Position numbers and translations under genes: made by a program
Notes under the pieces: model-generated
Told to the model about the DNA's origin: nothing
Database searches by the model: none
What the model saw: the letters and a program-made list of their open reading frames with translations, nothing else
Shown: positions 32,110 to 43,290 of the stretch, piece after piece
Numbering within the stretch: position 1 is the first letter of the stretch
How the letters are laid out: each line of letters opens with the position of its first letter
Source: Berghia stephanieae
Taxonomy: Eukaryota > Mollusca > Gastropoda > Nudibranchia > Aeolidiidae
Assembly: GCA_034508935.3 (NCBI GenBank)
Contig: CM067444.1
Span: 59,514,172 to 59,578,171 of the forward strand
Reading direction: 5' to 3'
DNA length: 64,000 nt

Positions 32110-32705
32110 ATATGCATGACTATTATCGTTGTTACTTTCATGATTATTTCTGTCATTAATATTTCATTGTACTACGAACCTTGTATATTTATGATTCATT
32201 CGATCATGACCAATTTTCAATACGCTTCAATAGTCGTTACGTCACTTCTCTTGTAATGACGCATGGTAACTTAGTAACTAGCTCTAAACTATCGGAACAA
32301 TGGCGGACGCCCTTATGAATTATTTCTCCGACGAGCATAAAAGCGTATCCAGAGGTAAAAAAAAACATTATGAATCTGACCATGTTTTGACTTTTACACA
32401 TTCTGATCACAAAATTTGAAAAGTTCTAGCCAGCATGAAGAATAAAAAGTACCGATTTTCTTTGTTTAGAACCACGATGGCCGCAGACTATTGAATCCAA
32501 TTACCAGAATTCTATGATTCTAGTATTTTTCGATTTTACATTGCCGTATTGATACATTTTCCCTTGCATTCAAAGTTGTGTAAAATTGTCTGTGAATGAT
32601 ACAATGCAAGCTATATGAGATTTTGTAATTATAAAGTATTGTATAAGGCATTTAAATATTAATTCCTATATTTAGCCTTTAGTAAGATAAGATAAGATAA
32701 AATAT
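32110..32705 (+). mobile_element. GATAA-tailed retroposon R5, split by M2
   Basis: TATTTCATTGTACTACGAAC, GATTCATTCGATCATGACCA, [M2], TTTTACATTGCCGTATTGAT, TCAAAGTTGTGTAAAATTG and a (GATAA)n end. The uninterrupted version is at 37945-38280, and an inverted copy at 35160-36030. A short-repeat tail suggests a LINE or SINE 3' end. Confidence 0.75.
32222..32497 (+). mobile_element. M2 MITE with CAAT duplication
   Basis: Starts ACGCTTCAATAGTCGTTACG and ends GCAGACTATTGAATC. CAAT precedes (32218-32221) and follows (32498-32501). The empty site at 38072-38075 has a single CAAT in GACCAGTTTCAATTACCAG. Confidence 0.93.
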
Positions 32706-32813
32706 GTCTTCATCCTCTTCCTCTCGTGTTCAACGTTTGTGTTGTGTGATGCAATCGAAGGTTCACAGCTTGTGAAGAATATAGGCGTTAAGATTGCTGC
32801 AATACGCTTCAAC

Positions 32814-33104
32814 AGTCGTAACGTCACTTCCCTCGTAATGACGCATGGTAACTTAGTAACTGGCTCTAAACGATCGGAACAATGGCGGACGCCCTTATGA
32901 AATATTTCTCCAACGAGCATAAAAGCGTATCCAGAGGGGAAAAAAAAACATTATAAATCTGATCATGTTTTGACTTTTACACATTCTGATCGCAAGACAT
33001 ATGAAAAGTTCTAGCCAGCACGAAGAATAAAAAGTATCGATTTTCTTTGTTTAGAACCACGATGCCGCCGTTGCTGGGCGACGTGACATCAGACTATTGA
33101 ATCC
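32814..33104 (+). mobile_element. M2 MITE
   Basis: ACGCTTCAACAGTCGTAACG to GACATCAGACTATTGAATCC, about 600 bp from the previous M2 and closely similar. CAAT lies on both sides, as in the 32222 copy. Confidence 0.88.
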
Positions 33105-33114
33105 AATTATCGAG

Positions 33115-33550
33115 AACCTCTGTGGTGTAATGGTAGAACGTCTGACCGGTCATCAAGAGCTCAGAGGTTCGATCTCACGTCAAGGTAGACTGATTTTTGG
33201 GATTTTTTAAATTATTATTTTTCTTTCTTGCTTTGCCTGGCACCTTTATTAGGTGGCTCAGCGGTACGGTCTTTGCTTCCTACCGGAAAGGTACCGAATT
33301 CGATCACCCGCCGCTGCGCTGTGTGGACTTGAGCAAGTCACCTCGCCCTAGCTCAATTTGCGGCGATGCATTGCGGATGAAGCCTGTGTTATTCCAGTCT
33401 TCCCTTGGAATAGACCCTAGAAACAAATTTCCCTCATGGGATATATGAATACAGTGAATTTTAATTTTATATCATTCACGCTTGTTCAGATCTTTATCTC
33501 ACACCGGTGCCTGCTCCCTAATTTCTCAACTTGCTATTGTTGCATCTTCC
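33115..33550 (+). mobile_element. SINE-D interrupted by SINE-E
   Basis: The head CTCTGTGGTGTAATGGTAGA and CAGAGGTTCGATCTCACG is the best SINE-D A/B box pair. The body breaks at CTGGCACCTTTAT (33248) and resumes with CATTCACGCTTGTTCAGATC (33470). Confidence 0.82.
33251..33468 (+). mobile_element. SINE-E, tRNA-derived, nested in SINE-D
   Basis: AGGTGGCTCAGCGGTACGGT (A box) and CCGAATTCGATCACCCGCC (B box), then GAGCAAGTCACCTCGCCCT, CCCTTGGAATAGACCCTAG and GATATATGAATACAGTGAAT, ending T-rich. A 5'-truncated relative lies at 53320. Confidence 0.8.
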
Positions 33551-33555
33551 AACCA

Positions 33556-33862
33556 GTGCGGCTATTATGTTGGTCTAGTGGTATGACACTCGCTTTCGGA
33601 TCGGAAGGTCCTGGGTTCGAGCCTGGCGCTCGGCGCATAGTTGAGTCCTTGGAAAAGGCTCTTTACTCACATTCTCTCACCGTACTCATGTTTAAAATGA
33701 GTACCTGGCCGTTAACAGCGTTGTCTTTGTCCGAAAAATTGTAATATCGCCTAACAGGCGGCATGTCCCGTCCTACATGTTAAATGTTGCTGTTGACCAG
33801 GGACCCCTTGTAAAGCGCTTTGAGCACATTTAGTGGATATTGCGCTATAAAAAGCTCAAATT
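33556..33862 (+). mobile_element. SINE-A, full length
   Basis: TTGGTCTAGTGGTATGACAC, GGGTTCGAGCCTGGCGCTCG, full body and tail, ending in poly-A after GCTATAAAAAGCTC. Confidence 0.92.
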
Positions 33863-34257
33863 AAAAAAAAAAAATTCCACGGCTAGGTCCTCGTCTATGG
33901 TTGGGCCTCCAATTTCTTTTCACTCCAGATAGTGGGCTATAATTTGATGTCACTTTTCTGTCTTATTGAATAAGATCGCACAGATTGTCAAGACAGCAAA
34001 GGGTGGACTGGTATTGAAGAAGATGTGCCCAAAATGAATTTGTATGATTGGATGCAAAAAGGTGTGTGGGACGGGGAGAGGGGGATGGGGAAATGGGGGA
34101 AGGGGGGGGGGGGGAGAGAGGATTGGTTTGAGTTAGGAAGAATTGACATGGGATCTCAGGCAAAATAAATCATTCGTTTGCAGTAATTCTTATTCTTGAT
34201 TTCCAAGGGAAAAAAAAAGGGGGGGGGGGGGGGGATTGCCCATATATAATATAATCT
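33863..34257. other. Spacer with G-rich runs
   Basis: Poly-G or GA-rich stretches at 34076-34125 and 34210-34235. No gene or known repeat was seen. Confidence 0.5.
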
Positions 34258-34599
34258 GTGGCTATAGGTAGAACGAAGATACGTCTCTCGGGTCTTTGTT
34301 ATTGTTTTTTGCCATCCGCGTTTATGAATAAGTCTCACTACACTCTATTAACCAGACTATAAAAGTTCATGGTTACACATAGTTTTGTGTGTTGGTCCAC
34401 TTTACTTCCGGATGGCAATGTTGTGAGCTTCTTAGCCAAGCGCATACTATCCATATATAATATTTGCTTGGCTAAGACCTCACAACATTGCCATCCGGAA
34501 GTATAACGACCCAACACACAAAACTATGTGTAACCTTGAACGTTTATAGTCTGGTTACTACAGTTTAGTGAGAATTATTCATAAATTCGGTTGGCGAAA
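34258..34599. mobile_element. FB1 palindromic MITE, both arms
   Basis: GGCTATAGGTAGAACGAAGA opens the left arm. The centre is GCGCATACTATCCATATATA, and the right arm runs to GAGAATTATTCATAAATTCG. The outer right end is lost where a SINE-A tail joins. Confidence 0.88.
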
Positions 34600-34656
34600 A
34601 CCCTTTGTAAAGCGCTTTGAGCGCGTTTAGTAGATATTGCGCTATATAAAAGCTCT
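34600..34656 (+). mobile_element. SINE-A tail fused to FB1
   Basis: CCCTTTGTAAAGCGCTTTGA, GTTTAGTAGATATTGCGC and TATATAAAAGCTC, with no head or body. Confidence 0.8.
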
Positions 34657-34913
34657 TTCGGAAGGGGGGGGGGGGTATGAGTCGACATACCCACATCTCA
34701 GTAAACGCGAATTTTAGAATTAATTTTGTAGGTCGGAGACTATTATCATTCATAAAAAAATGGAAAACATTATTTTTAGTTTTGGGATGATTTTTTTTCC
34801 CTTTTTCAAGATAAGTAATCGAATCCCTATGAGTCTCCCCTATCATTTTATTTGTAAATTAAAGGAGTATGCCCTGGGGCATTTGTGTCCACATTGGATT
34901 ATTTATCTGTTAA

Positions 34914-35158
34914 CTGCCCTGCTCTGGAAATACACGTATTAACAAGTTTGGACAGAAAACTCATCCTTGAAATATCGATGGATTTAAAGGCCTCTCGTCA
35001 TGGCAAGAACTCTCAAACCTGGGACTTTAAAGGGCACCTCGCGAAGTCCCAGATTTGAGAGTTTTTTGCAAAGGTGAGGGTGATTTAAATCGATCGATAT
35101 TTGAAGGATGAGGTTTCTGGCCAAATTTGTAAATAGTGTCATTCAGGAGTAAGACAGT
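34914..35158. mobile_element. P3 palindromic MITE
   Basis: CTGCCCTGCTCTGGAAATAC at the left, the central mirror of GACTTTAAAGGG and CTCGCGAAGTC, and TTCAGGAGTAAGACAG at the right. It abuts the R5 tail. Confidence 0.85.
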
Positions 35159-35159
35159 T

Positions 35160-36030
<871 letters not shown>

Positions 36031-36130
36031 TGGTTAAATGAACTGGGTCGTCTATGTAATGAGAAACTTTAATTTTGGAAATTGTTATTTATTTTTTGTT
36101 TGTTCATTTATTTTACTTGACTTTAAAAAA

Positions 36131-36362
36131 CTCCTTGGCCAACAGCAACATTTAACATATAGAAAGAGACCTGACGCCTGTTAGGCGATATTATTTTTTT
36201 TTCAGAAAGAGACAAAGTTGTTATCGGTCAGGTTACTCATTTTACACCTCAGTACGGTGAGAGAATGTGAGTAAAGAGCCTTTTTCTAGGACTCAACTAT
36301 GCGCCGAGTGGAGCTCGAACCCAGGACCTTCCGAGTGCCATCCACTAGATCACATAGCCGCA
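36131..36362 (-). mobile_element. SINE-A lacking the 3' tail
   Basis: Head and body are present on the minus strand. It starts at GGCCAACAGCAACATTTAAC, so the 3' GCGCTATATAAAAG tail is missing. The anticodon-arm region is deleted (CTTCCGAGTGCC). Confidence 0.82.
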
Positions 36363-36489
36363 CATATTGTTATTTTTTGTTGTTTGTTTATTTATCTAAC
36401 TTGGCTTCCTATCTAAAACCTCCCTTGATCAATTTGCCATCTAATCTTCATACTTCTAGCCTCTGGTTCTTGATAAAAAGGTAAAATAA

Positions 36490-36509
36490 CAGACACACAC
36501 AAAGACACA

Positions 36510-36552
<43 letters not shown>
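36490..36552 (+). repeat. AC microsatellite
   Basis: CA dinucleotides with minor breaks. Confidence 0.95.
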
Positions 36553-36554
<2 letters not shown>

Positions 36555-36654
36555 CGGTAACCAACTTACTGGAGACAAATTGCTTTAGCGTTGGGAGATG
36601 GAAAATAGAAAACAACTTCCGTATTTTGTTGGGAGGAAGAAACGGCTGACTGGG

Positions 36655-36770
36655 CCAGCCAGCCTTCCATTGACAATCCTATGCCACTGTGGTAAGTATC
36701 TGTGACGGTTGGATTTGGAGGTTGGGGGTTCGAACCGTATGACTGGATCCGAGTATAAGCCATAATACGT
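36655..36770 (+). mobile_element. Possible tRNA-like SINE head
   Basis: CCACTGTGGTAAGTATCTG, then GGAGGTTGGGGGTTCGAACC, could be a decayed A and B box pair. No second copy was found, so this is weak. Confidence 0.3.
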
Positions 36771-36776
36771 TTATAC

Positions 36777-36880
36777 TTGAGCTTTTATATAGCGCAATAT
36801 CACGTAACGTGTAGAACGAGACATACGCTCGTTAGGCGATATTAATTTTTTTCCGACAGAGTGGATATTGCGCTATAGAT
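36777..36880 (-). mobile_element. SINE-A with internal deletion
   Basis: The tail (TTGAGCTTTTATATAGCGC) is joined directly to ACGTAACGTGTAGAACGAG, and the far end returns to GTGGATATTGCGCTATAG in the opposite sense. This forms a small inverted structure. Confidence 0.7.
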
Positions 36881-36921
36881 AAAAAAAATCTCAAAGCTCA
36901 ATTGAATAAAATAAATTGTAT

Positions 36922-36930
36922 ATCCTCTCT

Positions 36931-36998
<68 letters not shown>

Positions 36999-37000
36999 CT
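36922..37000 (+). repeat. CT microsatellite
   Basis: CT dinucleotides interrupted twice by CC. Confidence 0.97.
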
Positions 37001-37005
37001 TCGGG

Positions 37006-37215
37006 ATTCGGATTGCTCAGTAAGTAGAGCACTCCGCTTGCAAGGACAGATTTAGATCCCAAATGAGGTCGAGACTCATATACATTCAGGTGTTTTGTAG
37101 CTTTACACAAACAGTACCAGTTGCATACTTGATTGACGCTTGTGTATTAGTTTAAAGTACTTTCCGCCAGACCGGAGAGACCTAGCCACTCAGCGGAAGT
37201 GTGGAATTTAGAGCT
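37006..37215 (+). mobile_element. SINE-G, tRNA-derived candidate
   Basis: GGATTGCTCAGTAAGTAGAG (A-box region), CACTCCGCTTGCAAGG (anticodon arm) and TTTAGATCCCAAATGAGG (decayed B box). The TGC-like anticodon and GCTCAGT motif recall tRNA-Ala. Only one copy was seen in this window. Confidence 0.5.
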
Positions 37216-37216
37216 T

Positions 37217-37518
37217 GAATATTGAGCTTTTATATAGCGCAATATCCACTAAACGTGCGCAAAGAGCTTTACAAGGGGTCACTGACCAACAGCAAGATAT
37301 AACATTTAGAAAGGGACATGACGCCTGTTAGGCGATATTACATTTTTTCCGACAGAGACAGCGCTGTTATTGGCCAGGTACTCATTTTACACCTGAGTCC
37401 GGTGAGAGAATAAGAGTAAAGAGCCTTCTCCAAGGACGCAACTATGCGCCGAAGGAGGCTCGAACCCAGGAACATCCGATCCGAAAGTGAGTGTCAGACC
37501 AGAAGACCACATAGCGCA
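37217..37518 (-). mobile_element. SINE-A, full length, first of a local triplet
   Basis: Complete on the minus strand. It is followed by the module starting CAATACAATGCAGTTTTATA, which recurs after two other SINE-A copies. Confidence 0.88.
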
Positions 37519-37606
37519 ATACAATGCAGTTTTATACTCCTACCGTTTACTTCAAGTTGGTATAAAATAGAGCGCTTTGAGCGCACATTTAGTGGATATT
37601 GAGCTT
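37519..37606 (+). repeat. ~90-bp post-SINE module, copy 1
   Basis: CAATACAATGCAGTTTTATA, CTCCTACCGTTTACTTCAAG and a plus-strand SINE-A tail scrap (GAGCGCACATTTAGTGGATA). Copies 2 and 3 are at 38308 and 38705. Confidence 0.85.
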
Positions 37607-37624
37607 AACAAAAACAAAAATAAA

Positions 37625-37918
37625 CCTTGAGCTTTTATATAGTCCAATATCCACTAAACGTGCTCAAAGCGCTGTACAAAGCCACACATAACATGTAGAA
37701 CAAGACACGAGGCATGTTAGGCGAAAATTCAGATTTGTTTTCCGACAGAGACAACGCTTTCAACGGCCATGTACTTATTTTATACCTGTGTACGATGAAA
37801 GAATGTGAATATGGAGCCTTTTCCAAGGACAGCTATTCGCTGCACACACAGAGGGACTCGAACCCTGGTCCTTCCGATCCGAATGCGAGTGTCATACCAC
37901 AAGACCACTTAGCCTTAC
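37625..37918 (-). mobile_element. SINE-A, full length
   Basis: Complete on the minus strand with small deletions. The B box GGGTTCGAGTCCCTCTG is readable. Confidence 0.85.
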
Positions 37919-37944
37919 ATAAAGCTTAATCGAATTTCATCTAT

Positions 37945-38280
37945 TAGTATTAGATATTAGAGACTTATGGATGATTATTATCGTTATTGCTTTTATGATT
38001 ATTTTTGTCATTAATATTTCATTGTACTATTAATTTTGTACGTTTATGCTTCATTCGATCATGACCAGTTTCAATTACCAGTATTCTATGAGAGTGTTTT
38101 TCGATTTTACATTGCCGTATTGATACATTTTTCCTGATATTCAAAGTTGTGTAAAACTGTCTGCGAATAATACAATACAAGCTAGAATGAGATTCTGTAA
38201 TTATAAACTATTGTATAAGGCATTTAAAGGATAATTCCTATATGAAGCCTTTAGTAAGATAAGATAAGATATTAGTATTA
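37945..38280 (+). mobile_element. R5 retroposon, uninterrupted copy (empty site for M2)
   Basis: TATTTCATTGTACTATTAAT, CGATCATGACCAGTTTCAAT, TACCAGTATTCTATGAG, CCGTATTGATACATTTTTCC and a GATAAGATAAGAT tail. Confidence 0.8.
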
Positions 38281-38307
38281 GAAAGCCTTCAGATTTTCAA
38301 ACATTCA

Positions 38308-38420
38308 ATACAATGCAGTATTATACTCCAACGTTTTACTTCAAGTTGGTACTTATCCGAACCAGCGACTTCAATTTGGTAAAAAAGAGTGCTTTGCGCA
38401 CTTTTAGTGGATATTGGGCT
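38308..38420 (+). repeat. ~90-bp post-SINE module, copy 2
   Basis: CAATACAATGCAGTATTATA, CTCCAACGTTTTACTTCAAG and GCACTTTTAGTGGATATTGG. Confidence 0.82.
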
Positions 38421-38451
38421 TTAAAGAATAAGTTAATTAAATTAAATAAAG

Positions 38452-38705
38452 CTGGAGCTTTTATATAGCGCAATATCCACTAAACGTGCTCAACGTGCTT
38501 TACAAAGCAACACATAAAATGTATAAGGAGACAGGACGAATGATAACTCAATTTTTTTTTCCGACAGAGACAACGCTGTTAACGTTGAACTCATTTTACA
38601 CCTGAGTACGGTGAGTAAAGAGTCCTTTCCAAGGCGGACTCAACTATGCGCCAGAGCGTGGCTCGAACACAGGACCTTCCGATCCAAAAGCAAGTGTCAT
38701 ACCTC
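38452..38705 (-). mobile_element. SINE-A, near-full length
   Basis: Tail and body are present on the minus strand. The head is cut at GAGGTATGACACTTGC, just short of the A box. Confidence 0.85.
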
Positions 38706-38800
38706 AATACAATGCAGTTTTATACTCCTACCGTTTTCTTCACAATGATATTTAAAAAAGAACCCTTGGAGCACTTTTAGTGAATACTGCGTTTAAACGC
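38705..38800 (+). repeat. ~90-bp post-SINE module, copy 3
   Basis: CAATACAATGCAGTTTTATA, CTCCTACCGTTTTCTTCAC and GCACTTTTAGTGAATACTGC. Confidence 0.82.
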
Positions 38801-38934
38801 TCACGTTTATTGGTGTGTCGTTGTAGTAATTTAGTAACAGAGCTCGGCACGTTTTAAGCCCTTCCTAAGGTCGAACCCTTCAATTTCAAGTCTGATGAGA
38901 ATTTTTTTTAAAGCATCATTAAAGGGCGCTGGGG

Positions 38935-39215
38935 GTCCTGATAGCTCAGTTGGTAGAGCCCTCGCTTCACACGCGAAGGGACCAAGATCAATCCCGGATG
39001 CAGTCGAGATTTTTTTCTGACCCCCCCCCCCCCTTGCCCTGTCCACCCAGTAGTGAATGGGTAGCTGAGTCTGTTGGGTTTTGCGGAAAGTTCTTTGCGT
39101 TAGACTAGCTTCCTGTCTAAGGATAACAAGCAATTGCTATTCTCCGATTCACGCTACAGAAACCGGGATAAACTCCGGCTTCATGGGCCCAATGGCTCTG
39201 AAGGACTACTTTAAT
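38935..39215 (+). mobile_element. SINE-B, tRNA-Val(CAC)-like, full copy
   Basis: GTCCTGATAGCTCAGTTGG and TAGAGCCCTCGCTTCACACG place CAC in the anticodon position. The B box is decayed (CCAAGATCAATCCCGGATG). The body has GGGTAGCTGAGTCTGTTGGG. The 3' half holds a conserved block, AACCGGGATAAACTCCGGCT then CATGGGCCCAATGGCTCTGA. It recalls the conserved central domain (Nin-DC type) known from animal SINEs, but that match is from memory. Confidence 0.82.
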
Positions 39216-39239
39216 AAAGATGCTCTTTTTAGAATTCAC

Positions 39240-39600
39240 TATATCGTTTACGTGTTCTTCTTAGATGTATTAATACACGATTCTTGCACTCTTTCATTTT
39301 GGAATTCCGGACGTGTTCCCAACCGCTGCACTACCTTGTGAGTGCGCGCTGGGAACAAAGTTCGAATTCCAAAACTCAAGAGTGTAAGAAATCATTTGTT
39401 CTACCCCTCAATCGATTTCTATTTCCTCATATTTGACTAAAAGAACATCTTCAAAAACATTTAAATGATACTTCTTTTTAAAGAATCGTAATTTTAGTGA
39501 AATTTACGTTTGATAATCTGACGTCACAAACTATTATTGTAAACATGATATCATTACGCGTTGACTATTTAGGGAGAGGGGTGAAATAATATTATGTATT
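39240..39600 (+). mobile_element. H5 element, most complete copy
   Basis: CACGATTCTTGCACTCTTTC, then a hairpin made of GGAATTCCGGACGTGTTCCC and GGGAACAAAGTTCGAATTCC, then CTACCCCTCAATCGATTTCT, TTTGATAATCTGACGTCAC and ATGATATCATTACGCG. It ends in a gGGAGAGGGG run. No clear TIR was found at the outer ends. Confidence 0.75.
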
Positions 39601-40214
39601 TGTGGACCGATGTTGCCACTCCCCAACTCAGATGACGAAAGCTTTTCAACAAACCACCCACTCACGTGATTTATCTTCTATTGATTGGTTGGATCTGGTG
39701 ACCGATCGGATTGGGGAGACGGGGGGGGGGGTGTCAACTCATCTCATTCCTGTCCATTTGTTGAATTCGGAACCGACTGAACAAAAAATAAACAAATCTA
39801 AAAATTAAAAAAAACTCCGACCCGACCTGACTGATCAAACCTGACAAAATAATTGTGGGTAACGAGTAAAGAGAGATGATTGGCTATAACTATAATACAA
39901 AGTGAGGTTTTGACGTGTATAACCTGAAATGCCGGAAGCCTGACTTGAGGCTTCAACGTCTTTTCTACTTCCGGTCTGTCCCATTATCCAATCAAATCGC
40001 TTTACCAAAGTCTACACTGAATGAAGCAAGCAAAAGATGCAAAAGCGACTCAGGATCGGATTGGAGGAGTTCCATCAACTTTTGTTTTCCAACTGCTGTT
40101 TTGGGTCGGTATGACTTTGACTCCTGGTGATTTATACCTACCATATTGATTGGATAGTCCATTTCATTTGATAAAGTGCTGCCTGAAACTTCCTGGTTTT
40201 TGTTGGATTTTTTG
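39601..40214. other. Spacer, no recognised feature
   Basis: Short frames of 60-70 aa only. TGACCGATCGGATTGGGGAG and a poly-G run at 39720 stand out, but no family could be assigned. Confidence 0.5.
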
Positions 40215-40370
40215 TTGTTGTTGTTGTTGTGTTGTTGCTGTTTGTTGTTGTTGTTGTTGTTGTTGTTGTTTTGTTTTCTTTGTTTGTTTTTTGTTTGTTT
40301 ATTTTTTTTATTTGCTTTTGTTTTGTTTTGTTTTATTTTCTTTTGTTTTTGTTTGGGTTTTTTTTTATAC
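40215..40370 (+). repeat. TTG array and T-rich tract
   Basis: TTG triplets to 40270, then TTTGTTT-type slippage sequence. Confidence 0.93.
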
Positions 40371-40494
40371 AGGAAATGCTTTGACAATTTTTAGTGTATG
40401 TAGCAGTGCCATAATGCAAGAAAGAAAAATACAAGAAAAATATATCCACAAATAATAAGTTTTCCTCGACTGGAAGATTGATATTTTGGATGTG

Positions 40495-40600
40495 TTTTTG
40501 TCTTGTAATTTTCTTTCTTAATTTGTCTGCACTGTTATATACACACTTTTTAAGATCTTTATTTGACATCAGTGTCTGCTGCTCTCTAATTTGTTATTGA
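40495..40600 (+). mobile_element. SINE-D 3' body fragment
   Basis: TTTCTTTCTTAATTTGTCTG, ACACACTTTTTAAGATCTTT and AGTGTCTGCTGCTCTCTAAT match the end of the 33115 copy. Confidence 0.6.
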
Positions 40601-40834
40601 CAAATTTTGCCATTTCTTTTTATACTCGTATATGTCTATTTTGCGTCATCAAAGTTTTCCTGTAGCAATCGTATTGTTTACATAACTAACAAATATTGCC
40701 ATCGTTATTCTGAATTGATTTTTCCTTCTGTCAATAGAGCTATTTGTTTTGATGACTCGGGAGCTCGTGGTGGGAATGAGTTCGAAATTTGAAGACAAAG
40801 GAGTTTTAAAAATATTATTATTATATCCCTCTCC

Positions 40835-41085
40835 CTAATTAGTAACGGTAATGATATCAAGTTTACAATCATAATTTGTGACGTCAGATTATCAAACGTT
40901 GAATTTCAAGAAAATTAGATTTTGCAAAAAAGAAGTAGCCCTATCTAGATATCATATAAATATTTTGAAAATGTCTTTTACTCAGAGATGACGAAATCGG
41001 AATCGATTGAGGTGTAAAATAAAAGATTTCTTACACTTTTTTACCTTTTTGGAATTCGAACTTTGTGCCCAATCCTCCCATCTGT
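40835..41085 (-). mobile_element. H5 element, partial
   Basis: GGTAATGATATCAAGTTTAC, TTGTGACGTCAGATTATCAA, GTCTTTTACTCAGAGATGAC and TTTGGAATTCGAACTTTGTG. The hairpin is cut after GCCCAATC. Confidence 0.72.
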
Positions 41086-41119
41086 TGACGCGTCGTACTA
41101 CTCTCTTTTCCTATAATCC

Positions 41120-41405
41120 TTAATAATTAAAGGTGATGTTTAACATGGACACTTCAGTGGCTTCGTATTCATTCTAAACGGTTTAATTCTAAGGTGAAAA
41201 GTACTTTGCGATAGATTAGCATCCTGTCCAAGAAATAGCTAGAAATCGTTACTGTCTCTGTTTTACAATCAGAAACAGGGACAGATTCCACGTCAATGGC
41301 CTTACCGTTCTTAAAGACTACTACAGTCCTGAATAATTAATGGTGATGTTTAACATGGACACGTCAGTGGCTTCGTATTCGTTCTAAACGGTTTATTTCT
41401 AAGGT
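41120..41405 (+). repeat. ~210-bp local duplication carrying a SINE-B fragment
   Basis: GGTGATGTTTAACATGGACA, GTGGCTTCGTATTC and CTAAACGGTTTA occur at 41128-41195 and again at 41341-41400. Between them is a decayed SINE-B body (AAAGTACTTTGCGATAGAT, GATTAGCATCCTGTCCAAG). Confidence 0.75.
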
Positions 41406-41683
41406 AACTATGCACTTGAAGAACCGCTCATGGTTCACTTACACGAGATGTCCGTGCAATTTTAATCTTCTTTGGGCAAATCCGCTTGACTACCATTTTG
41501 TTTTAGGGGGTTTCAAGTCCAAGAGTGCTCTTTTAAATCGTCTTCAAAGTGGCCCTTTCCAAATCTCACCAACATAGCGGTCCTTCACATTACATGCCGA
41601 GACAATCAGATTCGTTTCGTTTTCAGAAAGTTCACAGCACTTGTGACTCTTTTTTCAGCCACATTAAAAAGACTTTGAACACT

Positions 41684-41943
41684 ACAGTACTTTGGGACAA
41701 CCCCATATTTTAAAATTTGGCCAGAAAACTCGTCCTTCAAATGTCGATCAATTTAAATGACCCTAATCTTGGAGAGAGAAAAAACTATAAAATCTGGGAC
41801 TTTAATGAAGACTTCGCGATGTCCCAGGTTTGAGAGTTTGTTTTTTTTTTTTTGCCAAGATGAGGGTCATTTAAATCGATCGATATTTGAAGGACGAGTT
41901 TTCTGGCCAAATTTTAAAATATGGGTTTTTACAGAGTACGGCA
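41684..41943. mobile_element. P3 palindromic MITE
   Basis: CAGTACTTTGGGACAACCCC at the left is a diverged end, and CAGAGTACGGCAG at the right is standard. The arms GGCCAGAAAACTCGTCCTTC and GAAGGACGAGTTTTCTGGCC are perfect. A poly-T insert lies in the second arm. Confidence 0.88.
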
Positions 41944-42046
41944 GAATGTCTTAATCTTCTTTCAAAAATCTTGTTTATCTTTCTGTCTTTCGTGTACTGT
42001 TCTCATCAAGGGTTTCATTGTACCCGTTCACTATTTGATCAGATAA

Positions 42047-42286
42047 CTGCCGTACTCCGGAAGAACACATATTTTGAAATTTGGCCAGAAAACTCGTCCA
42101 AATTTTGATCGATTTAAATGGCCTTCAGCTGGCAAAAGCGCTCAAATCTGGGACCTCGCGATGCCTTCCTTAAAATCCAAGGTTTTAGAGTTTTTGCAAA
42201 GATGAGAGTCATTTAAATCGAAGATATTTGAAGGACGAGTTTTCTGGCCAAATTCTAAAATTTGTGTCTTTCCAGAGTAGGGGAAT
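42047..42286. mobile_element. P3 palindromic MITE
   Basis: CTGCCGTACTCCGGAAGAAC to CCAGAGTAGGGGAATTATC, with CAGATAA and TTATCTGG flanks. About 100 bp after the previous P3. Confidence 0.88.
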
Positions 42287-42354
42287 TATCTGGTTAATCT
42301 TCTTTCTGTAAATGGCTTTTCAACTTTTAAGAGCTATACCGGGTTGGATGTGCT

Positions 42355-42600
42355 TATACTATGGCTTCGTGGTCTGGGGTTAGAAAATTCTGCATGTGGA
42401 CTGTCTGTCTATGTTTCGAGTCCTGTTGTGGTTGTGATGCAAAGTTGAATCCTAGGAGAACGATCTTTACTCACATTCTCTCAGGGTACTCGGGTGTAGA
42501 ATGAGTTACGTCCTATCTTACATACATGTTAAGTATTGCTGGTGGAAAACGACGTGAGCACAATGGAATATTGCCTTAGTATAGAGAACGCGAACAATAA
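42355..42600 (+). mobile_element. SINE-A, degraded
   Basis: GGCTTCGTGGTCTGGGG, GTTTCGAGTCCTGTTGTGG, TTACTCACATTCTCTCAGGG and GAGCACAATGGAATATTGCC keep order but carry many changes. One of the oldest copies here. Confidence 0.75.
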
Positions 42601-42895
42601 GGAGACATAATAATATACGATTCTTACACTCTTGCTTTTTGGAACTCCGGACTGCACGAGTTTGCGAATGCGCGTTGGGTACAAAGTTCGAATTCCAAAA
42701 CGCAAGAGTTGAAGAAATGATTTATTCTATCTCTCAATCGAATCCGGTTTCATCATCTCTGAGTAAAGACATTTTCAAAAATATTTAAATGACACATCTT
42801 TTTTTAAAATCCTAATTTTAGTGAAATTCTTGTACACTTGATATCATTACGCGTTAGGCTACTACGTATTTAGGGGTAGGGATGGAATAATAAAG
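42600..42895 (+). mobile_element. H5 element
   Basis: ACGATTCTTACACTCTTGCT, GGAACTCCGGACTGC opposite GGTACAAAGTTCGAATTCC, CTCAATCGAATCCGGTTTC and TGATATCATTACGCGTTAGG. The poly-G end reads AGGGGTAGGG. Confidence 0.75.
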
Positions 42896-43205
42896 GTGAT
42901 GTAACACAGTCAAATCGTTTCAGGGCATATGAAGGAATATTCCATAGGCAATCCTCCTAGCTCATATTTTTTTCCTTTTTTCATTATTACTAAATCATTT
43001 AATCTCTATTGTTAAACTAGCATTAATAATTGTTTGATAACCATTTTATAGGACGCTAGACTATTACGAGGTGCTTTCCCGAATATTTGGTATATGTTGA
43101 TTTATCTGTAATTACTACATCCGACAACACAGTTAATAATAATTGCATGATCACAATAAGATATGCATAGACGAAATATATCATACAGACATTCATAATC
43201 TTTAT

Positions 43206-43206
<1 letters not shown>
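42896..43206. other. Spacer, no recognised feature
   Basis: Opens with AAAGGTGATGTAACACAGT, which slightly resembles the 41128 repeat. Otherwise unassigned. Confidence 0.45.
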
Positions 43207-43274
<68 letters not shown>

Positions 43275-43290
43275 ATCTATCTATCTCTAG
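43207..43290 (+). repeat. CT microsatellite with ATCT end
   Basis: CT dinucleotides, then CTATCTATCTATC. Confidence 0.97.

Noticed and set aside
33556-33640. Candidate functional tRNA-Arg gene
   Set aside because: The head is followed directly by the SINE-A body, and the acceptor stem ends do not pair well (TGCGGCT against CTCGGCGCA). It is repeated ~20 times.
38935-39005. Candidate tRNA-Val(CAC) gene
   Set aside because: The B box is broken (AGATCAATCCC) and the SINE-B body follows, with a second copy at 63231.
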